Source: Oscillospiraceae bacterium
Lineage (GTDB): Bacteria > Bacillota > Clostridia > Oscillospirales > Oscillospiraceae
Direction: 5' to 3'
DNA: 64,000 nucleotides
Assembly: GCA_017395085.1 (NCBI GenBank)
Contig: JAFPWF010000017.1
Span: 64,001 to 128,000, forward strand
The notes below the pieces were generated by a model. It saw only the letters and a list, made by a program, of their open reading frames with translations, was not told the origin of the DNA and did not search any database. This document shows, piece by piece, positions 38,956 to 49,300 of the stretch. Numbering within the stretch: the first letter of the stretch is position 1; each line of letters opens with the position of its first letter. Position numbers and translations under genes: made by a program.

Positions 38956-40911
38956 ATGGCAATCGTGAGAATGAAGAAACTCAGGCTGATGGCCGCCCGT
39001 TCCGAGAAGGAGTGTTTGCTCAGAGAACTGGAACGCTTCGGTTGCATTGAGTTTTCCGAACTGGACAGCTCCCTAGCGGAAGCCGGACTCCTCCGTGAAA
39101 ATGGAGACGCTATCGGACTGAAAAACCTGCAGAATACTCTGTTGCATGCCATCAGTCTCCTCGACCGCTACTCGCCGGAAAAAAAGCCTCTTCTGAGTCC
39201 CAAACCTCAGGTCGATTTGAATGACCTGTTGGATGAAACGCGGCTTTCACATGCTGAAAGCGAAGCGGAAGTGATCAACGGTCTGGAAGAAAAGATGAAG
39301 CGGCTGACTGGCGAGGAAAACAGGCAGAGTAGCCTGCTGGAATCTCTGAAGCCGTGGATGGAACTGGACCTTCCGCTTGATACGGCGGCTACGGAACGCT
39401 GCGTTGTGTTGTGGGGCTCAATCCCGGCCAGGGTAGCCCTGGAGGATGTGGTATCCGCAATTGAACAGGCTTCGGATGAAGCGGAACTGTTCCAGATCTC
39501 AATGGACAAGTCCTCCCGGGCCGTGCTTGTTGTCTGCATCCGGGAAGATGTTGCTGCCGTTCAGGAATGTCTCCGGCCTTATGGCTTTACGGCAATCACT
39601 TTTCCCGGTGAACACGGCACAGCACGGGAATCATCTGATGCAGCCCGTGAGCGCATGGGAATCCTTGCCGGAGAAAAGGAAGCCGTCCGGCAGGAGATTG
39701 TCGAAAAAGCATCTCAGCGTGCTGAGCTGAAGCTTGCGGCGGATGTTGTTGCTGCGTCCATTTCCCGCACTGAGGCTGAGGGAAGGCTGATGGGGCTGGA
39801 CAGCACGGTCGTCATGCAGGGCTGGCTTCCTGCCGAAAAGGAAGAGGATCTCTCCAGAATTCTGGAAAACTATGACTGTGCCTGGGAAACCGAGGATCCG
39901 CTTCCCGAAGAATACCCGGATGTTCCTGTTCAGCTCAAGAACAACCGCATTACCGATGCATTGAACATGGTAACGAATATGTATTCGCTTCCTGCTTATG
40001 ACGGTGTGGATCCGAATCCCCTGATGGCTCCGTTTTTCATCCTGTTTTACGGGCTGATGATGGCGGACATGGGGTACGGCCTGATTATGATGGTTGCCGC
40101 ATTGGTTGCAATGGCCAGGATCAAGCCCAGAAAGGGAACCCTTTCATTTTGCAGGCTGCTTCTCTACGGCGGGATTTCAACTTTCATCATGGGCGCGTTG
40201 ACCGGAGGGTTTTTCGGCAATGCACCGGAGCAGATTGGCAAGATTCTCGGAAAGCCAGAAGGCTGGGGTGTTCTGCCGAGCCTCTTTAATCCGATGAAGG
40301 ACAGCATGCTCGTTCTGATCGGTTCCATGGTTCTCGGCGTCATCCATCTGAACACCGGTATGGTGATCAGCGCGGTGGAAAAAGTGAAGAAGGGCGATGC
40401 GGCTTCTGCGCTGTGGGAAGAAGGCTCTCTCTGGGTCACACTGGTCGGCATTATCCTGTTTGCCCTGAATAAGACGGTTGCTCCTGCAGTTCCGGGGATA
40501 ATCGGCAAAGTGATCCTGATAATCGGCTGTGTGATGATCCTATACGGCGGAACCCGCGGAGCAAAGGGTTTTGGCAAGTTCACCAGCATCTTCGGTACCC
40601 TGTATAACACGTTGACCGGCTGGTTTGGAGACATCCTGTCGTACTCCCGTATTATGGCCCTGATGCTGGCGGGAAGCGTGATTGCAACAGTCTTCAATAC
40701 GATTGGCGGGATTGCGAACAACCTGATCTTCTTCCTGGTCATCTTTTTGATCGGGCATGCGCTGAACTTTGCGCTGAACCTGCTTGGATGTTACGTGCAC
40801 GACCTGCGTCTGCAGTGCCTGGAGTACTTTGGCAAGTTCTATAAGGACGGAGGGCGGCCGTTTGCACCGCTGGCCGCAAATCCCAAGTATTATGATACGG
40901 CAGAATACTGA
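38956..40911 (+). CDS. ntpI: V-type ATPase subunit I (a subunit)
   Basis: A 651-aa membrane stator that forms the ion half-channels. The N-terminal half is hydrophilic and coiled ('KKLRLMAARSEKECLLRELE'). From about residue 350 there are seven or eight helices, with 'FFILFYGLMMADMGYG' and 'DILSYSRIMALMLAGS', the latter holding the essential Arg next to the rotor. It starts 1 nt after the previous stop, so translation is coupled. The shadow frames on the minus strand within it are not genes. Confidence 0.95.
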   Translation: MAIVRMKKLRLMAARSEKECLLRELERFGCIEFSELDSSLAEAGLLRENGDAIGLKNLQNTLLHAISLLDRYSPEKKPLLSPKPQVDLNDLLDETRLSHAESEAEVINGLEEKMKRLTGEENRQSSLLESLKPWMELDLPLDTAATERCVVLWGSIPARVALEDVVSAIEQASDEAELFQISMDKSSRAVLVVCIREDVAAVQECLRPYGFTAITFPGEHGTARESSDAARERMGILAGEKEAVRQEIVEKASQRAELKLAADVVAASISRTEAEGRLMGLDSTVVMQGWLPAEKEEDLSRILENYDCAWETEDPLPEEYPDVPVQLKNNRITDALNMVTNMYSLPAYDGVDPNPLMAPFFILFYGLMMADMGYGLIMMVAALVAMARIKPRKGTLSFCRLLLYGGISTFIMGALTGGFFGNAPEQIGKILGKPEGWGVLPSLFNPMKDSMLVLIGSMVLGVIHLNTGMVISAVEKVKKGDAASALWEEGSLWVTLVGIILFALNKTVAPAVPGIIGKVILIIGCVMILYGGTRGAKGFGKFTSIFGTLYNTLTGWFGDILSYSRIMALMLAGSVIATVFNTIGGIANNLIFFLVIFLIGHALNFALNLLGCYVHDLRLQCLEYFGKFYKDGGRPFAPLAANPKYYDTAEY

Positions 40912-40963
40912 AATGCCGTTTGATTTAAATGCTCAGAAAACACTTAGATCTGTTCAAGCATAA

Positions 40964-41470
<507 letters not shown>

Positions 41471-41507
41471 TTGACTCCGTACGGATTCTGACCGAAAGGA
41501 GGACACC

Positions 41508-42089
41508 ATGAAGGGAATAGAAAAAATTATCGCCCATATTGAGGGCGATGCGGACAAGCAGGCTGAAAGCATCCTTGCCGCTGCAAAGAAAAGATGCGAT
41601 AAAATCCTCGCAGATTACGAGGAGAAGGCGTCGGATCTTTACAGCAGCAAGATCCGCGAAGGGGTAAAAAGCTGTCAGGACAAGGAAGACGGTGCCCTGA
41701 GAATCTCACGGATGGAAGCCCGGAAGAGCGTCCTTGCCGTGAAACAGGATATGGTGGCAAAAAGTTTTGATCTTGCCCGCGAAAAAATCGCTTCCATGCC
41801 GGCAGACAAGTACGTCGCTTTTTTGGCAGGCCTGGTGGAAAAGGCAGGTGCGGCAGGAGATGAAGAAATCATTCTTTCCGCACGGGACCGCGGCGCAATC
41901 GGCGAAGCTCTTTTAAAGGCAGTGAATGCCGGCGGCAAGAGCATGAAGCTCTCTGCGGAAGAGCGGGATATCGCAGGCGGCCTGATTCTGCGGCACGGTA
42001 ATGTGGAAACCAACTGCAGCATTGATTTGCTGATGGAGATGTGCCGCGGCGAGCTTGCGGGAAAAGTTGCCGACGTACTGTTTGGCTGA
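41508..42089 (+). CDS. ntpE: V-type ATPase subunit E (peripheral stalk)
   Basis: A 193-aa protein with an N-terminal coiled coil ('AESILAAAKKRCDKILADYE') and a C-terminal globular domain contacting the catalytic head. Length and position are normal. AAAGGAGG precedes the ATG by 6 nt. Confidence 0.9.
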   Translation: MKGIEKIIAHIEGDADKQAESILAAAKKRCDKILADYEEKASDLYSSKIREGVKSCQDKEDGALRISRMEARKSVLAVKQDMVAKSFDLAREKIASMPADKYVAFLAGLVEKAGAAGDEEIILSARDRGAIGEALLKAVNAGGKSMKLSAEERDIAGGLILRHGNVETNCSIDLLMEMCRGELAGKVADVLFG

Positions 42090-42114
42090 GCGTCCGACGA
42101 AAGGAGGACAGGAT

Positions 42115-43107
42115 TTGTCTGTCATAAAAGAAGATTATCTGTATCTCTCTTCACTGCTTCGGGCGCGTGAGATTCGAATGCTGAGTCGTGAACGGGCAGA
42201 GCGTATGCTGGATGCATCCGGCTTTGAAGAATGTGCGAAAATGCTGACAGAAAATGGATATGAAGATCTGTCACAGATGAGCATCAGCCAGATTGAAAAC
42301 GCACTTTCTGTTCGCCGCGCGGAACTCTTTCATGAGCTGGAATCGCTGGTTCCCAACCGGGAAGTGCTGGATTTGTTCCGCCTGAAATATGATTATCACA
42401 ATGCAAAAGTTCTGATCAAATCGGAAGCAATCCTGCATGAAGCAAAGAACCTGCTGTCCGGCGCGGGGAGAGTTGCTCCGGAAGTGATGACCAGGTGTTT
42501 TCATGAAGACCGGGTCAGGGATCTGCCGGGCAGACTCGGCGCGGCGGCCGAACAGGCCAGAGCGCTTCTGAACCGCAGTGCGAATCCTCAGCTTTCGGAT
42601 TTCCTGATGGACCGGGAATACTATGCCGAGATGAGAGATCTTGCTGAAGCGATCGGGACTGATTTTGCAAAGGGCTATGTTGCACTGCTTGCAGACAGTA
42701 CAAACCTGCGCAGTACTGTGAGAATTCTGCGCATGGGGAAGGACATCGGCTATCTGCGCGAAGCGCTTGTTCCCGGCGGAAGCATCAGTGAGGAACGCCT
42801 GATTGCTGGCGTCGGCGGGGAAGGGATTGCCTCGGTCTTTGCGGGCAGCCCCCTGCAGAAGGCTGCACAGCTTGGAGCGGATGCGGTTGCCGGCGGAACT
42901 CTGACATCGTTTGAACTGGCCTGCGACAATGTGCTTGCAGACTATCTGGCGGATGCAAAACGCAGCTCATTTGGTGAAGAATGCGTTATCGCTTATCTTG
43001 CCGGTCAGGAATCGGAACTGACTGCTGTCAGGATGATCCTGACAGGACGTCTTGCCGGGGTACCCGGGGATGTCATACGGGAAAGGCTGCGTGATCTGTA
43101 TGCTTAA
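42115..43107 (+). CDS. ntpC: V-type ATPase subunit C (d-type, rotor-stalk link)
   Basis: A 330-aa helical protein linking the central stalk to the membrane ring. The start is a TTG at 42115 because AAGGAGG at 42101-42107 sits 7 nt before it; an earlier in-frame start would lie inside subunit E. The typical 'KYDYHNAKVLIKSE' segment is present. It overlaps the next gene by 8 nt. Confidence 0.9.
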   Translation: MSVIKEDYLYLSSLLRAREIRMLSRERAERMLDASGFEECAKMLTENGYEDLSQMSISQIENALSVRRAELFHELESLVPNREVLDLFRLKYDYHNAKVLIKSEAILHEAKNLLSGAGRVAPEVMTRCFHEDRVRDLPGRLGAAAEQARALLNRSANPQLSDFLMDREYYAEMRDLAEAIGTDFAKGYVALLADSTNLRSTVRILRMGKDIGYLREALVPGGSISEERLIAGVGGEGIASVFAGSPLQKAAQLGADAVAGGTLTSFELACDNVLADYLADAKRSSFGEECVIAYLAGQESELTAVRMILTGRLAGVPGDVIRERLRDLYA

Positions 43108-43420
43108 AATCGCTGTAATCGGCGGAAAAGATACCGTCATCGGGTTCAAAGCCGTTGGCCTGGAAGCCTGCCCCGCGTCTTCTGTTGCCGAAGCCCGTCA
43201 GGTGCTTCACGAACTGACCAGAGAAGGCAGTGAATACGCAATCATTTATATAGAGGAAAAACTCGCAAAGGACCTTCAACCTGAAATCGACCGGTTTAAG
43301 GACAGCCCAAGCCCGGCAATTATTATGATTCCGGGAAGGAACGGCTCCCTCGGACTTGGTCTTAACGCGCTGAAGAGCGCGGTGGAACGTGCCGTCGGCA
43401 CGAATATTCTGGGCGATTAG
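43100..43420 (+). CDS. ntpG: V-type ATPase subunit F
   Basis: A 106-aa Rossmann-like protein of the central stalk ('KIAVIGGKDTVIGFKAVG'). The true start is the ATG at 43100, inside the end of subunit C; longer in-frame starts would lie deep within the previous gene. Named by the E. hirae scheme, where F is NtpG. Confidence 0.9.
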   Translation: MLKIAVIGGKDTVIGFKAVGLEACPASSVAEARQVLHELTREGSEYAIIYIEEKLAKDLQPEIDRFKDSPSPAIIMIPGRNGSLGLGLNALKSAVERAVGTNILGD

Positions 43421-43472
43421 GAGTATCTGCCCGAAACAGATGAGCAGATGCTCAAGAAAGGAAGTTTGATAA

Positions 43473-45242
43473 ATGAGCGGAACAATTACCAAAGTATCCG
43501 GCCCGCTTATGGTGGCTGAAGGCCTTGCCGATGCAAACGTTTCGGACGTGGTGCGTGTCGGCGCCAGCGGCCTGATCGGCGAAATTCTGAATATGACCGG
43601 TGACCAGGCATCGATTCAGGTCTATGAGGAAACCTCCGGTCTTGGTCCCGGCGACAAAGTCATCACCACCGGCCTCCCGCTGTCTGTAGAGCTTGGACCC
43701 GGTATGCTGGATAATATTTACGACGGAATTCAGCGCCCGCTGCCGGAGATGCGTGCTCTGACGGGCGACTCCATTACCCGCGGCGCCAATGTTCCCGCAC
43801 TGAACCGCAATAAAAAATGGGACTTTACGGCGACAGCCTCTGTCGGCGCACATCTTGCGGCGGGAGACGAACTTGGTACGGTTCAGGAAACAAGCGCCAT
43901 TCTGCACAGAATTATGGTGCCCCCCGGATTGTCCGGCACACTGAAGTCCATTCAGAGCGGCTCCTTTACGGTAACCGATACAGTTGCCGTCCTGACGGAT
44001 GAGAAAGGCGTCGACCATGAACTGCCTATGATGCAGCGCTGGCCGGTTCGTATTGCACGGCCCTATGCGAAGAAGTATGTCCCGAGCAGACCGATGAACA
44101 GCGGCCAGAGAATCATTGATACTCTGTTCCCGATTGCAAAGGGCGGTACCGCCGCAGTCCCGGGTCCCTTCGGGTCCGGCAAGACAGTGGTACAGCATCA
44201 GCTGGCAAAGTGGTCCGATGTGGACATCGTCATTTACATCGGCTGCGGCGAGCGCGGCAATGAGATGACCGATGTTCTGATGGAATTCCCGGAACTGAAG
44301 GATCCGCGCAACGGCGAACCGCTGATGAAGCGCACGGTGCTGATCGCGAATACTTCAGACATGCCGGTCGCTGCACGTGAAGCATCCATCTATACGGGCA
44401 TTACCATTGCGGAATACTTCCGTGACATGGGCTACGACGTTGCGGTCCTTGCCGACTCGACTTCACGCTGGGCAGAGGCGCTGCGTGAAATCTCCGGACG
44501 ACTGGAAGAGATGCCCGGTGAAGAAGGCTATCCCGCATACCTTGCTTCCCGTCTGGCACAGTACTACGAACGCGCCGGTGTGGTCAAATGCCTTGGAAGC
44601 GAAGACAGGGAAGGCTCCATCACCGCAATCGGCGCGGTATCCCCTCCGGGTGGTGATATCTCCGAGCCAGTATCCCAGGCTACGATGCGTATTGTTAAAG
44701 TGTTCTGGGGCCTGGATTCGGCGCTGGCTTATGCGCGTCACTTCCCGGCCATCAACTGGCTGACCTCGTATTCTCTGTACATTGACAATCTGCGTGCCTG
44801 GTATACCGAGCAGTTCGGTGAAAGTTACATCAAGAATCGCGAAAAAGCTCTCCGTATCCTTCAGGAAGAGAGCGAACTCCAGGAAATCGTCCGTCTGGTA
44901 GGTCAGGATGCACTGTCGGCTGATGACCGTCTGACCCTGGAAACCGCCAGAATGATTCGTGAAGACTTCCTGCAGCAGAACGCGTTTGTAGATGAAGACG
45001 CTTATTCCAGCTACCTGAAGCAGTACAGGCTTCTCAGCATGGTGCTGGAGTATGATGCGCTTTGTCGTGATGCCCTGTTGAAGAATGCCGACATGAACAA
45101 ACTCTTCGGCATTCCGGTGCGCGAAAGAATCGGCCGTGCAAAGATGGCGGATCCCAACGCCTTTAACGAAGTCTACGATGACATTGAAAAGCAGATGAAA
45201 GCGGAAATCAATGACGTGATTGCCGGAGGTGAGGAAGTATGA
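43473..45242 (+). CDS. ntpA: V-type ATPase catalytic subunit A
   Basis: A 589-aa catalytic subunit with the P-loop '[13 protein letters not shown]' at about residue 230 and the A-type non-homologous insert before it ('[10 protein letters not shown]'-like region). '[20 protein letters not shown]' and '[20 protein letters not shown]' are signature segments. It overlaps the B subunit by 4 nt. Whether the complex hydrolyses ATP to pump or synthesises ATP cannot be read from sequence. Confidence 0.97.
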   Translation: MSGTITKVSGPLMVAEGLADANVSDVVRVGASGLIGEILNMTGDQASIQVYEETSGLGPGDKVITTGLPLSVELGPGMLDNIYDGIQRPLPEMRALTGDSITRGANVPALNRNKKWDFTATASVGAHLAAGDELGTVQETSAILHRIMVPPGLSGTLKSIQSGSFTVTDTVAVLTDEKGVDHELPMMQRWPVRIARPYAKKYVPSRPMNSGQRIIDTLFPIAKGGTAAVPGPFGSGKTVVQHQLAKWSDVDIVIYIGCGERGNEMTDVLMEFPELKDPRNGEPLMKRTVLIANTSDMPVAAREASIYTGITIAEYFRDMGYDVAVLADSTSRWAEALREISGRLEEMPGEEGYPAYLASRLAQYYERAGVVKCLGSEDREGSITAIGAVSPPGGDISEPVSQATMRIVKVFWGLDSALAYARHFPAINWLTSYSLYIDNLRAWYTEQFGESYIKNREKALRILQEESELQEIVRLVGQDALSADDRLTLETARMIREDFLQQNAFVDEDAYSSYLKQYRLLSMVLEYDALCRDALLKNADMNKLFGIPVRERIGRAKMADPNAFNEVYDDIEKQMKAEINDVIAGGEEV

Positions 45243-46612
45243 TTAAAGAGTATAAAACCATCCGGGAGATCGCCAGCCCCCTGATGATCGTGGAGCATGT
45301 TGAAGGTGTCACTTACGATGAACTGGGTGAGATCGAACTTCCGAACGGCGAGCTTCGCCGCTGCAAGGTGCTGGAAGTCGAAGGCGACAAGGCTGTCGTT
45401 CAGCTTTTCGAATCTGCGCAGGGAATTAACCTTGCGGAATCCAAAGTCCGGTTTCTCGGGCATTCACAGCAGCTTGCTGTGTCCGAGGATATGCTTGGCC
45501 GTGTGTTTAACGGTATGGGCATGCCCATTGACGGCGGTCCCGCAATTATTGCCGAGGATTACAAGGACATTAACGGTCTGCCGATGAACCCGGCAGCGCG
45601 TGCCTATCCTGCTGAGTTTATTCAGACAGGCGTTTCCACCATCGATGGCCTGAACACGCTTGTCCGTGGTCAGAAGCTGCCGATCTTCTCCGGGTCCGGT
45701 CTGCCCCATGCCGCACTTGCAGCGCAGATTGCCCGTCAGGCCAGGGTGCTGGGCGACAACGAGACTTTCGCCGTAGTGTTTGCCGCCATTGGCATCACCT
45801 TTGAAGAGTCCGAGTACTTCATCAGCGATTTCCGACGCACCGGCGCCATTGACCGTACTGTTGTCTTCTCCAACCTGGCAAACGACCCGGCGGTTGAGCG
45901 TATCTCAACTCCGCGTATGGCACTGACAGCAGCCGAGTATCTGGCTTTTGAAAAGGATATGCAGGTTCTGGTAATCCTGACGGATATTACGAACTACGCG
46001 GAAGCTCTGCGTGAAGTATCCGCTGCTAAGAAGGAAGTTCCCGGCCGGCGCGGCTATCCCGGCTATATGTATACCGACCTGGCAACCATGTACGAGCGTG
46101 CTGGACGCCGGCAGGGCAAGAAGGGTTCCATCACCATGATCCCGATCCTGACCATGCCCGAAGACGACAAGACCCACCCGATCCCCGACCTTACCGGATA
46201 CATTACCGAGGGCCAGATCATTCTTTCTCGTGAGCTGCACCGCAAGGGCATTGTGCCTCCTGTTGACGTACTTCCCAGCCTGAGCCGTCTGAAAGACAAG
46301 GGAATCGGTGTCGGCAAGACCAGAGAGGATCATGCCGGCACCATGAACCAGTTGTTTGCAGCCTACTCCCGCGGAAAAGACGCCAAGGAACTCATGACCA
46401 TCCTGGGCGAGGCGGCGCTGTCGGACGATGACAAACTCTTTGCCAAATTTGCCGATGAGTTTGAGAGACGCTATGTCAGCCAGGGTAATGAGACCAACCG
46501 CTCCATTGAAGAAACCCTGAACATCGGCTGGGAACTTTTGAGCATCCTGCCGCGTCGTGAGCTGAAACGGATCAAGACCGAGTTCATCGACAAGTATCTG
46601 CCCGAGGCATAA
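45239..46612 (+). CDS. ntpB: V-type ATPase subunit B
   Basis: A 457-aa non-catalytic nucleotide-site subunit alternating with A. The region where A has its P-loop reads '[19 protein letters not shown]', without the full GxxxxGKT, as expected. '[20 protein letters not shown]' is the family signature. GGAGGTGAG lies just upstream of the ATG, within the end of subunit A. Confidence 0.97.
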   Translation: MIKEYKTIREIASPLMIVEHVEGVTYDELGEIELPNGELRRCKVLEVEGDKAVVQLFESAQGINLAESKVRFLGHSQQLAVSEDMLGRVFNGMGMPIDGGPAIIAEDYKDINGLPMNPAARAYPAEFIQTGVSTIDGLNTLVRGQKLPIFSGSGLPHAALAAQIARQARVLGDNETFAVVFAAIGITFEESEYFISDFRRTGAIDRTVVFSNLANDPAVERISTPRMALTAAEYLAFEKDMQVLVILTDITNYAEALREVSAAKKEVPGRRGYPGYMYTDLATMYERAGRRQGKKGSITMIPILTMPEDDKTHPIPDLTGYITEGQIILSRELHRKGIVPPVDVLPSLSRLKDKGIGVGKTREDHAGTMNQLFAAYSRGKDAKELMTILGEAALSDDDKLFAKFADEFERRYVSQGNETNRSIEETLNIGWELLSILPRRELKRIKTEFIDKYLPEA

Positions 46613-46646
46613 GCCTCCGCATAACGGATTGAGGAGGTGATTCAAT

Positions 46647-47297
46647 TTGGCAGGTACTGCCGTAACGCCTACCAGAATGGTTCTGAACCACTTGAAGGGA
46701 AGACTGAAAACTGCCCGGCGTGGTCATAAGCTTCTGAAGGATAAGCGCGATGAACTGATGCGTCAGTTTCTGGATGTTGTTAAGGAAAATAAAGTCCTGC
46801 GTGAACGTGTGGAAGATGGTCTCACGGCGGCATTCTCGTCTCTGCAGGTTGCAAGCTCCATCATGTCCCCGGAAATGCTGGAACAGGCGCTGCTGTATCC
46901 GCGGCAGAGTGTGGAACTCGACATGAAAGTCAAAAACGTTATGTCAGTGAAGGTTCCGCAGTACAGTTTTCAGACGAAAAACAACGATCCGTCCGAAATC
47001 TATCCATACGGTTTTGCACAGACCTCCGGAGAACTGGACGATGCTCTTGATCGTATGGCAAAGGTATTTGAAGACATGCTGAAGCTTGCCGAAGTGGAAA
47101 AGAGCATGCAGCTGATGGCGCAGGAGATTGAAAAAACCCGGCGGCGCGTTAATGCGCTGGAATATGTAATGATCCCTGAGCTGTCTGAAAACATCAAATA
47201 CATCACCATGAAGCTTGCAGAGAACGAAAACTCCACCAAGGTTCGCCTGATGAAAGTAAAAGAAATGGTTCTTCAGGACGCGCATAACTACAAATAA
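46647..47297 (+). CDS. ntpD: V-type ATPase subunit D (central stalk)
   Basis: A 216-aa coiled-coil rotor shaft protein. Its start 'PTRMVLNHLKGRLKTARRGH' and C-terminal 'RRRVNALEYVMIPEL' are characteristic. It begins at a TTG, 9 nt after GAGGAGG. It is the last gene of the operon, followed by a strong stem-loop. Confidence 0.94.
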   Translation: MAGTAVTPTRMVLNHLKGRLKTARRGHKLLKDKRDELMRQFLDVVKENKVLRERVEDGLTAAFSSLQVASSIMSPEMLEQALLYPRQSVELDMKVKNVMSVKVPQYSFQTKNNDPSEIYPYGFAQTSGELDDALDRMAKVFEDMLKLAEVEKSMQLMAQEIEKTRRRVNALEYVMIPELSENIKYITMKLAENENSTKVRLMKVKEMVLQDAHNYK

Positions 47298-47310
47298 TTC
47301 ATATGATGCA

Positions 47311-47353
47311 AAAAGCAGCAGGGTCGCCGATAATCGGCGACCCTGCTGTTAAA
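47311..47353. terminator. Bidirectional terminator between V-ATPase operon and cdsA
   Basis: A 15-bp perfect stem (47316-47330 with 47334-47348) with a 3-nt loop. On the minus strand it is followed by CTTTTTGC; on the plus strand only by TTAAAA. Confidence 0.85.
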
Positions 47354-47371
47354 ATGCTGGGGATTACGATT

Positions 47372-48169
47372 TCATATTCCGATACCCGCAATATGCAGGC
47401 AGATATAGGCGGTGGGAATGGAAAACATCAGGCTGTCAGCGCGGTCGAACATCCCTCCGTGGCCGGGAATTAAATTGCTGAAGTCCTTAGTTCCGATCAT
47501 CCTCTTCATCAGCGATTCGGCCAGATCTCCGATCTGCCCAAGGGTAGAAGCAACCAGGGCCGTAATGATGCAGGTAGCCAGGGGAATATGAGGAAGGAGC
47601 CGCAGCAGCCAGATCAGAAATCCGGCAACCACGGAAGCCGCGGCACCGCAGATGCAGCCTTCCAGGGATTTGTTTGGGCTCACCAGTGGGGCGATTTTGT
47701 GCTTGCCGAAGCGGATGCCGCCGAACAGTGCAAAGGCGTCACATGCCCAGGTGGAAAGTGCCCCGAGTACCAGAGTTTCCAACCAGATATTGCTGACGCT
47801 GATCATCATCAGTACGCCGAAAATAACGCCCGGATAGGCGAGGCCGGCAACCGTGTAAATGGCACCCGTACCGGATACTTTTTTATGGACGATGCCTGAG
47901 AACATGGCAAGGTAAATACCGCCGGTAAAGCAGGCAATGTAGCTGATTGCACCGAAATGAAAGATCGCGAGCAGCGCCTGAATGCTGATATAGACATACA
48001 TGACCCACGCCGCACAGTAGACGTGAAGCTTTTCCATGTTGCGGCTGTACTCATAGGAACAGAGAACGCCCGCAACGCCAAACAGCAAAACCCGCGTGAT
48101 CTCCGATAAAAACACGCAGGCAAGGGTCACGGTAATCATGATTGCTGCAGAAATGAATCTCTGTTTCAA
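47372..48169 (-). CDS. cdsA: Phosphatidate cytidylyltransferase
   Basis: A 265-aa integral membrane enzyme that makes CDP-diacylglycerol from CTP and phosphatidic acid. The C-terminal signature is clear: 'GDLAESLMKRMIGTKDFSN' and then 'PGHGGMFDRADS'. The start is uncertain: a TTG at 48169 has GGAAGG about 10 nt upstream, whereas the GTG at 48193 has no ribosome site. It is alone here, not next to uppS or dxr as in many genomes. Confidence 0.93.
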   Translation of the reverse strand: MKQRFISAAIMITVTLACVFLSEITRVLLFGVAGVLCSYEYSRNMEKLHVYCAAWVMYVYISIQALLAIFHFGAISYIACFTGGIYLAMFSGIVHKKVSGTGAIYTVAGLAYPGVIFGVLMMISVSNIWLETLVLGALSTWACDAFALFGGIRFGKHKIAPLVSPNKSLEGCICGAAASVVAGFLIWLLRLLPHIPLATCIITALVASTLGQIGDLAESLMKRMIGTKDFSNLIPGHGGMFDRADSLMFSIPTAYICLHIAGIGI

Positions 48170-48253
48170 GATAAACCCGCCTTCCCGCACCAACGCTGGA
48201 ATCTCTCAGCGCAGAAGCATCCGTTTTCGGATAATTAACAATAACACAGAATA

Positions 48254-48287
48254 ACAAACCGGGCAAGAAACAGTTTGCCCGGTTTGT
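48254..48287 (-). terminator. Stem-loop after EFR1 gene
   Basis: A 13-bp perfect stem (48254-48266 with 48275-48287) and 8-nt loop, followed on the minus strand by TTATTCTG. Confidence 0.65.
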
Positions 48288-48305
48288 ATAAAAAACAGGC
48301 TTGTT

Positions 48306-49142
48306 TTACATTTTTTTTACATCGCTGTCATCGCCGGAAGGCGGTTCTGTCTCAGAGCGGGATTCGCGCGGAAATTTTTGCCGGCCGTCGGCAAACAGGT
48401 AGTAACGCCTTTTTTTGCGTGTTCTGTGCCCGAACTCTATGGCGTCCACCGGGCAGACGGCAATGCAGCTCTGACACTGCGTGCAGCGTCCGTTCCAGAC
48501 GGGATGTCCGTCTTCCATCGTGATGTTGACCAGTGGGCATAGTTTTGCACAGGCGGCGCACCCTATGCAGTTTTCTTTGACATAAAAGCGTTTATCATGT
48601 ACAAACAGACGGTAAAAAAACCGATATACAAAAAATGGCATTGCGGGGCCGGCATAGCTGTCGGTAATCGTCCGGTCAGATAAAATCTGATTACCGATTA
48701 CTTCCAGTTGTGGCATGGCGGCGCGGATGATTCCGACCGCCTCGTCCGCTTCCGGCGCGCGAAACAGCGTGATAAAATTTTCAGGCATTCGTACGGAAGC
48801 CAGTCCGCAGAAGTCCATGGATATCTCGCGGCAGACCTCCCGGGCGTGTTCCGCCGCTTTTCCGGTTCCGCTTCCGCACGTAAGTACAAAGTACATCCGG
48901 CGGCTGCCGAGAAAACGGCTCTCTTTCAGAAACGTCTCCACAACGCGGGGAATGTTCCAGCAGTATGTCGGACATACAATCACAAACGGGCGGTCCGATT
49001 CAAAGGCATACTGCGCATTATAGGGGTCAAGAATCCTCTGCCGAAGGTGGCGGTTGATGGAAACAAGTTCGTCATCAACTAACCCGGCGAGCTGCTGAGC
49101 GGCGAAACGGCTGTTTCCTGTTCCGCTGAAATAAAGAACCAT
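48306..49142 (-). CDS. EFR1 family flavodoxin-ferredoxin protein
   Basis: A 278-aa two-domain redox protein. Residues 1-150 are flavodoxin-like ('VLYFSGTGNSRFAAQQ'). The C-terminal part has two 4Fe-4S motifs, 'CIGCAACAKLCP' and 'CTQCQSCIAVCP'. EFR1 proteins occur widely in anaerobic Bacillota, with undefined electron partners. I start at the ATG at 49142, where the flavodoxin strand begins; its ribosome site is weak (AGGTTG). It ends in a short basic tail. A soluble electron carrier or reductase is likely. Confidence 0.9.
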   Translation of the reverse strand: MVLYFSGTGNSRFAAQQLAGLVDDELVSINRHLRQRILDPYNAQYAFESDRPFVIVCPTYCWNIPRVVETFLKESRFLGSRRMYFVLTCGSGTGKAAEHAREVCREISMDFCGLASVRMPENFITLFRAPEADEAVGIIRAAMPQLEVIGNQILSDRTITDSYAGPAMPFFVYRFFYRLFVHDKRFYVKENCIGCAACAKLCPLVNITMEDGHPVWNGRCTQCQSCIAVCPVDAIEFGHRTRKKRRYYLFADGRQKFPRESRSETEPPSGDDSDVKKM

Positions 49143-49235
49143 AATGACACAACCTGATTGAATATTTGGAAAAGAACACTCACATCTTAACACAGAAATC
49201 CTGTCCCGGCAACCGGAAAGCCGTTGTTTTTACGA

Positions 49236-49264
49236 TTGTGTTCACCTGTCTGCTGTGGTATATT
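49236..49264 (+). promoter_or_regulatory. Promoter of HerA-like NTPase gene
   Basis: TTGTGT (49236-49241), 17 bp, TATATT (49259-49264), 36 bp before the ATG. Confidence 0.65.
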
Positions 49265-49300
49265 GAAAACAAGAGCATCAAAAGAGAAAGAGGGAGCGCC

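Noticed and set aside
43452-44198. 248-aa minus-strand frame opposite V-ATPase subunit A
   Set aside because: Shadow of a highly conserved catalytic gene.
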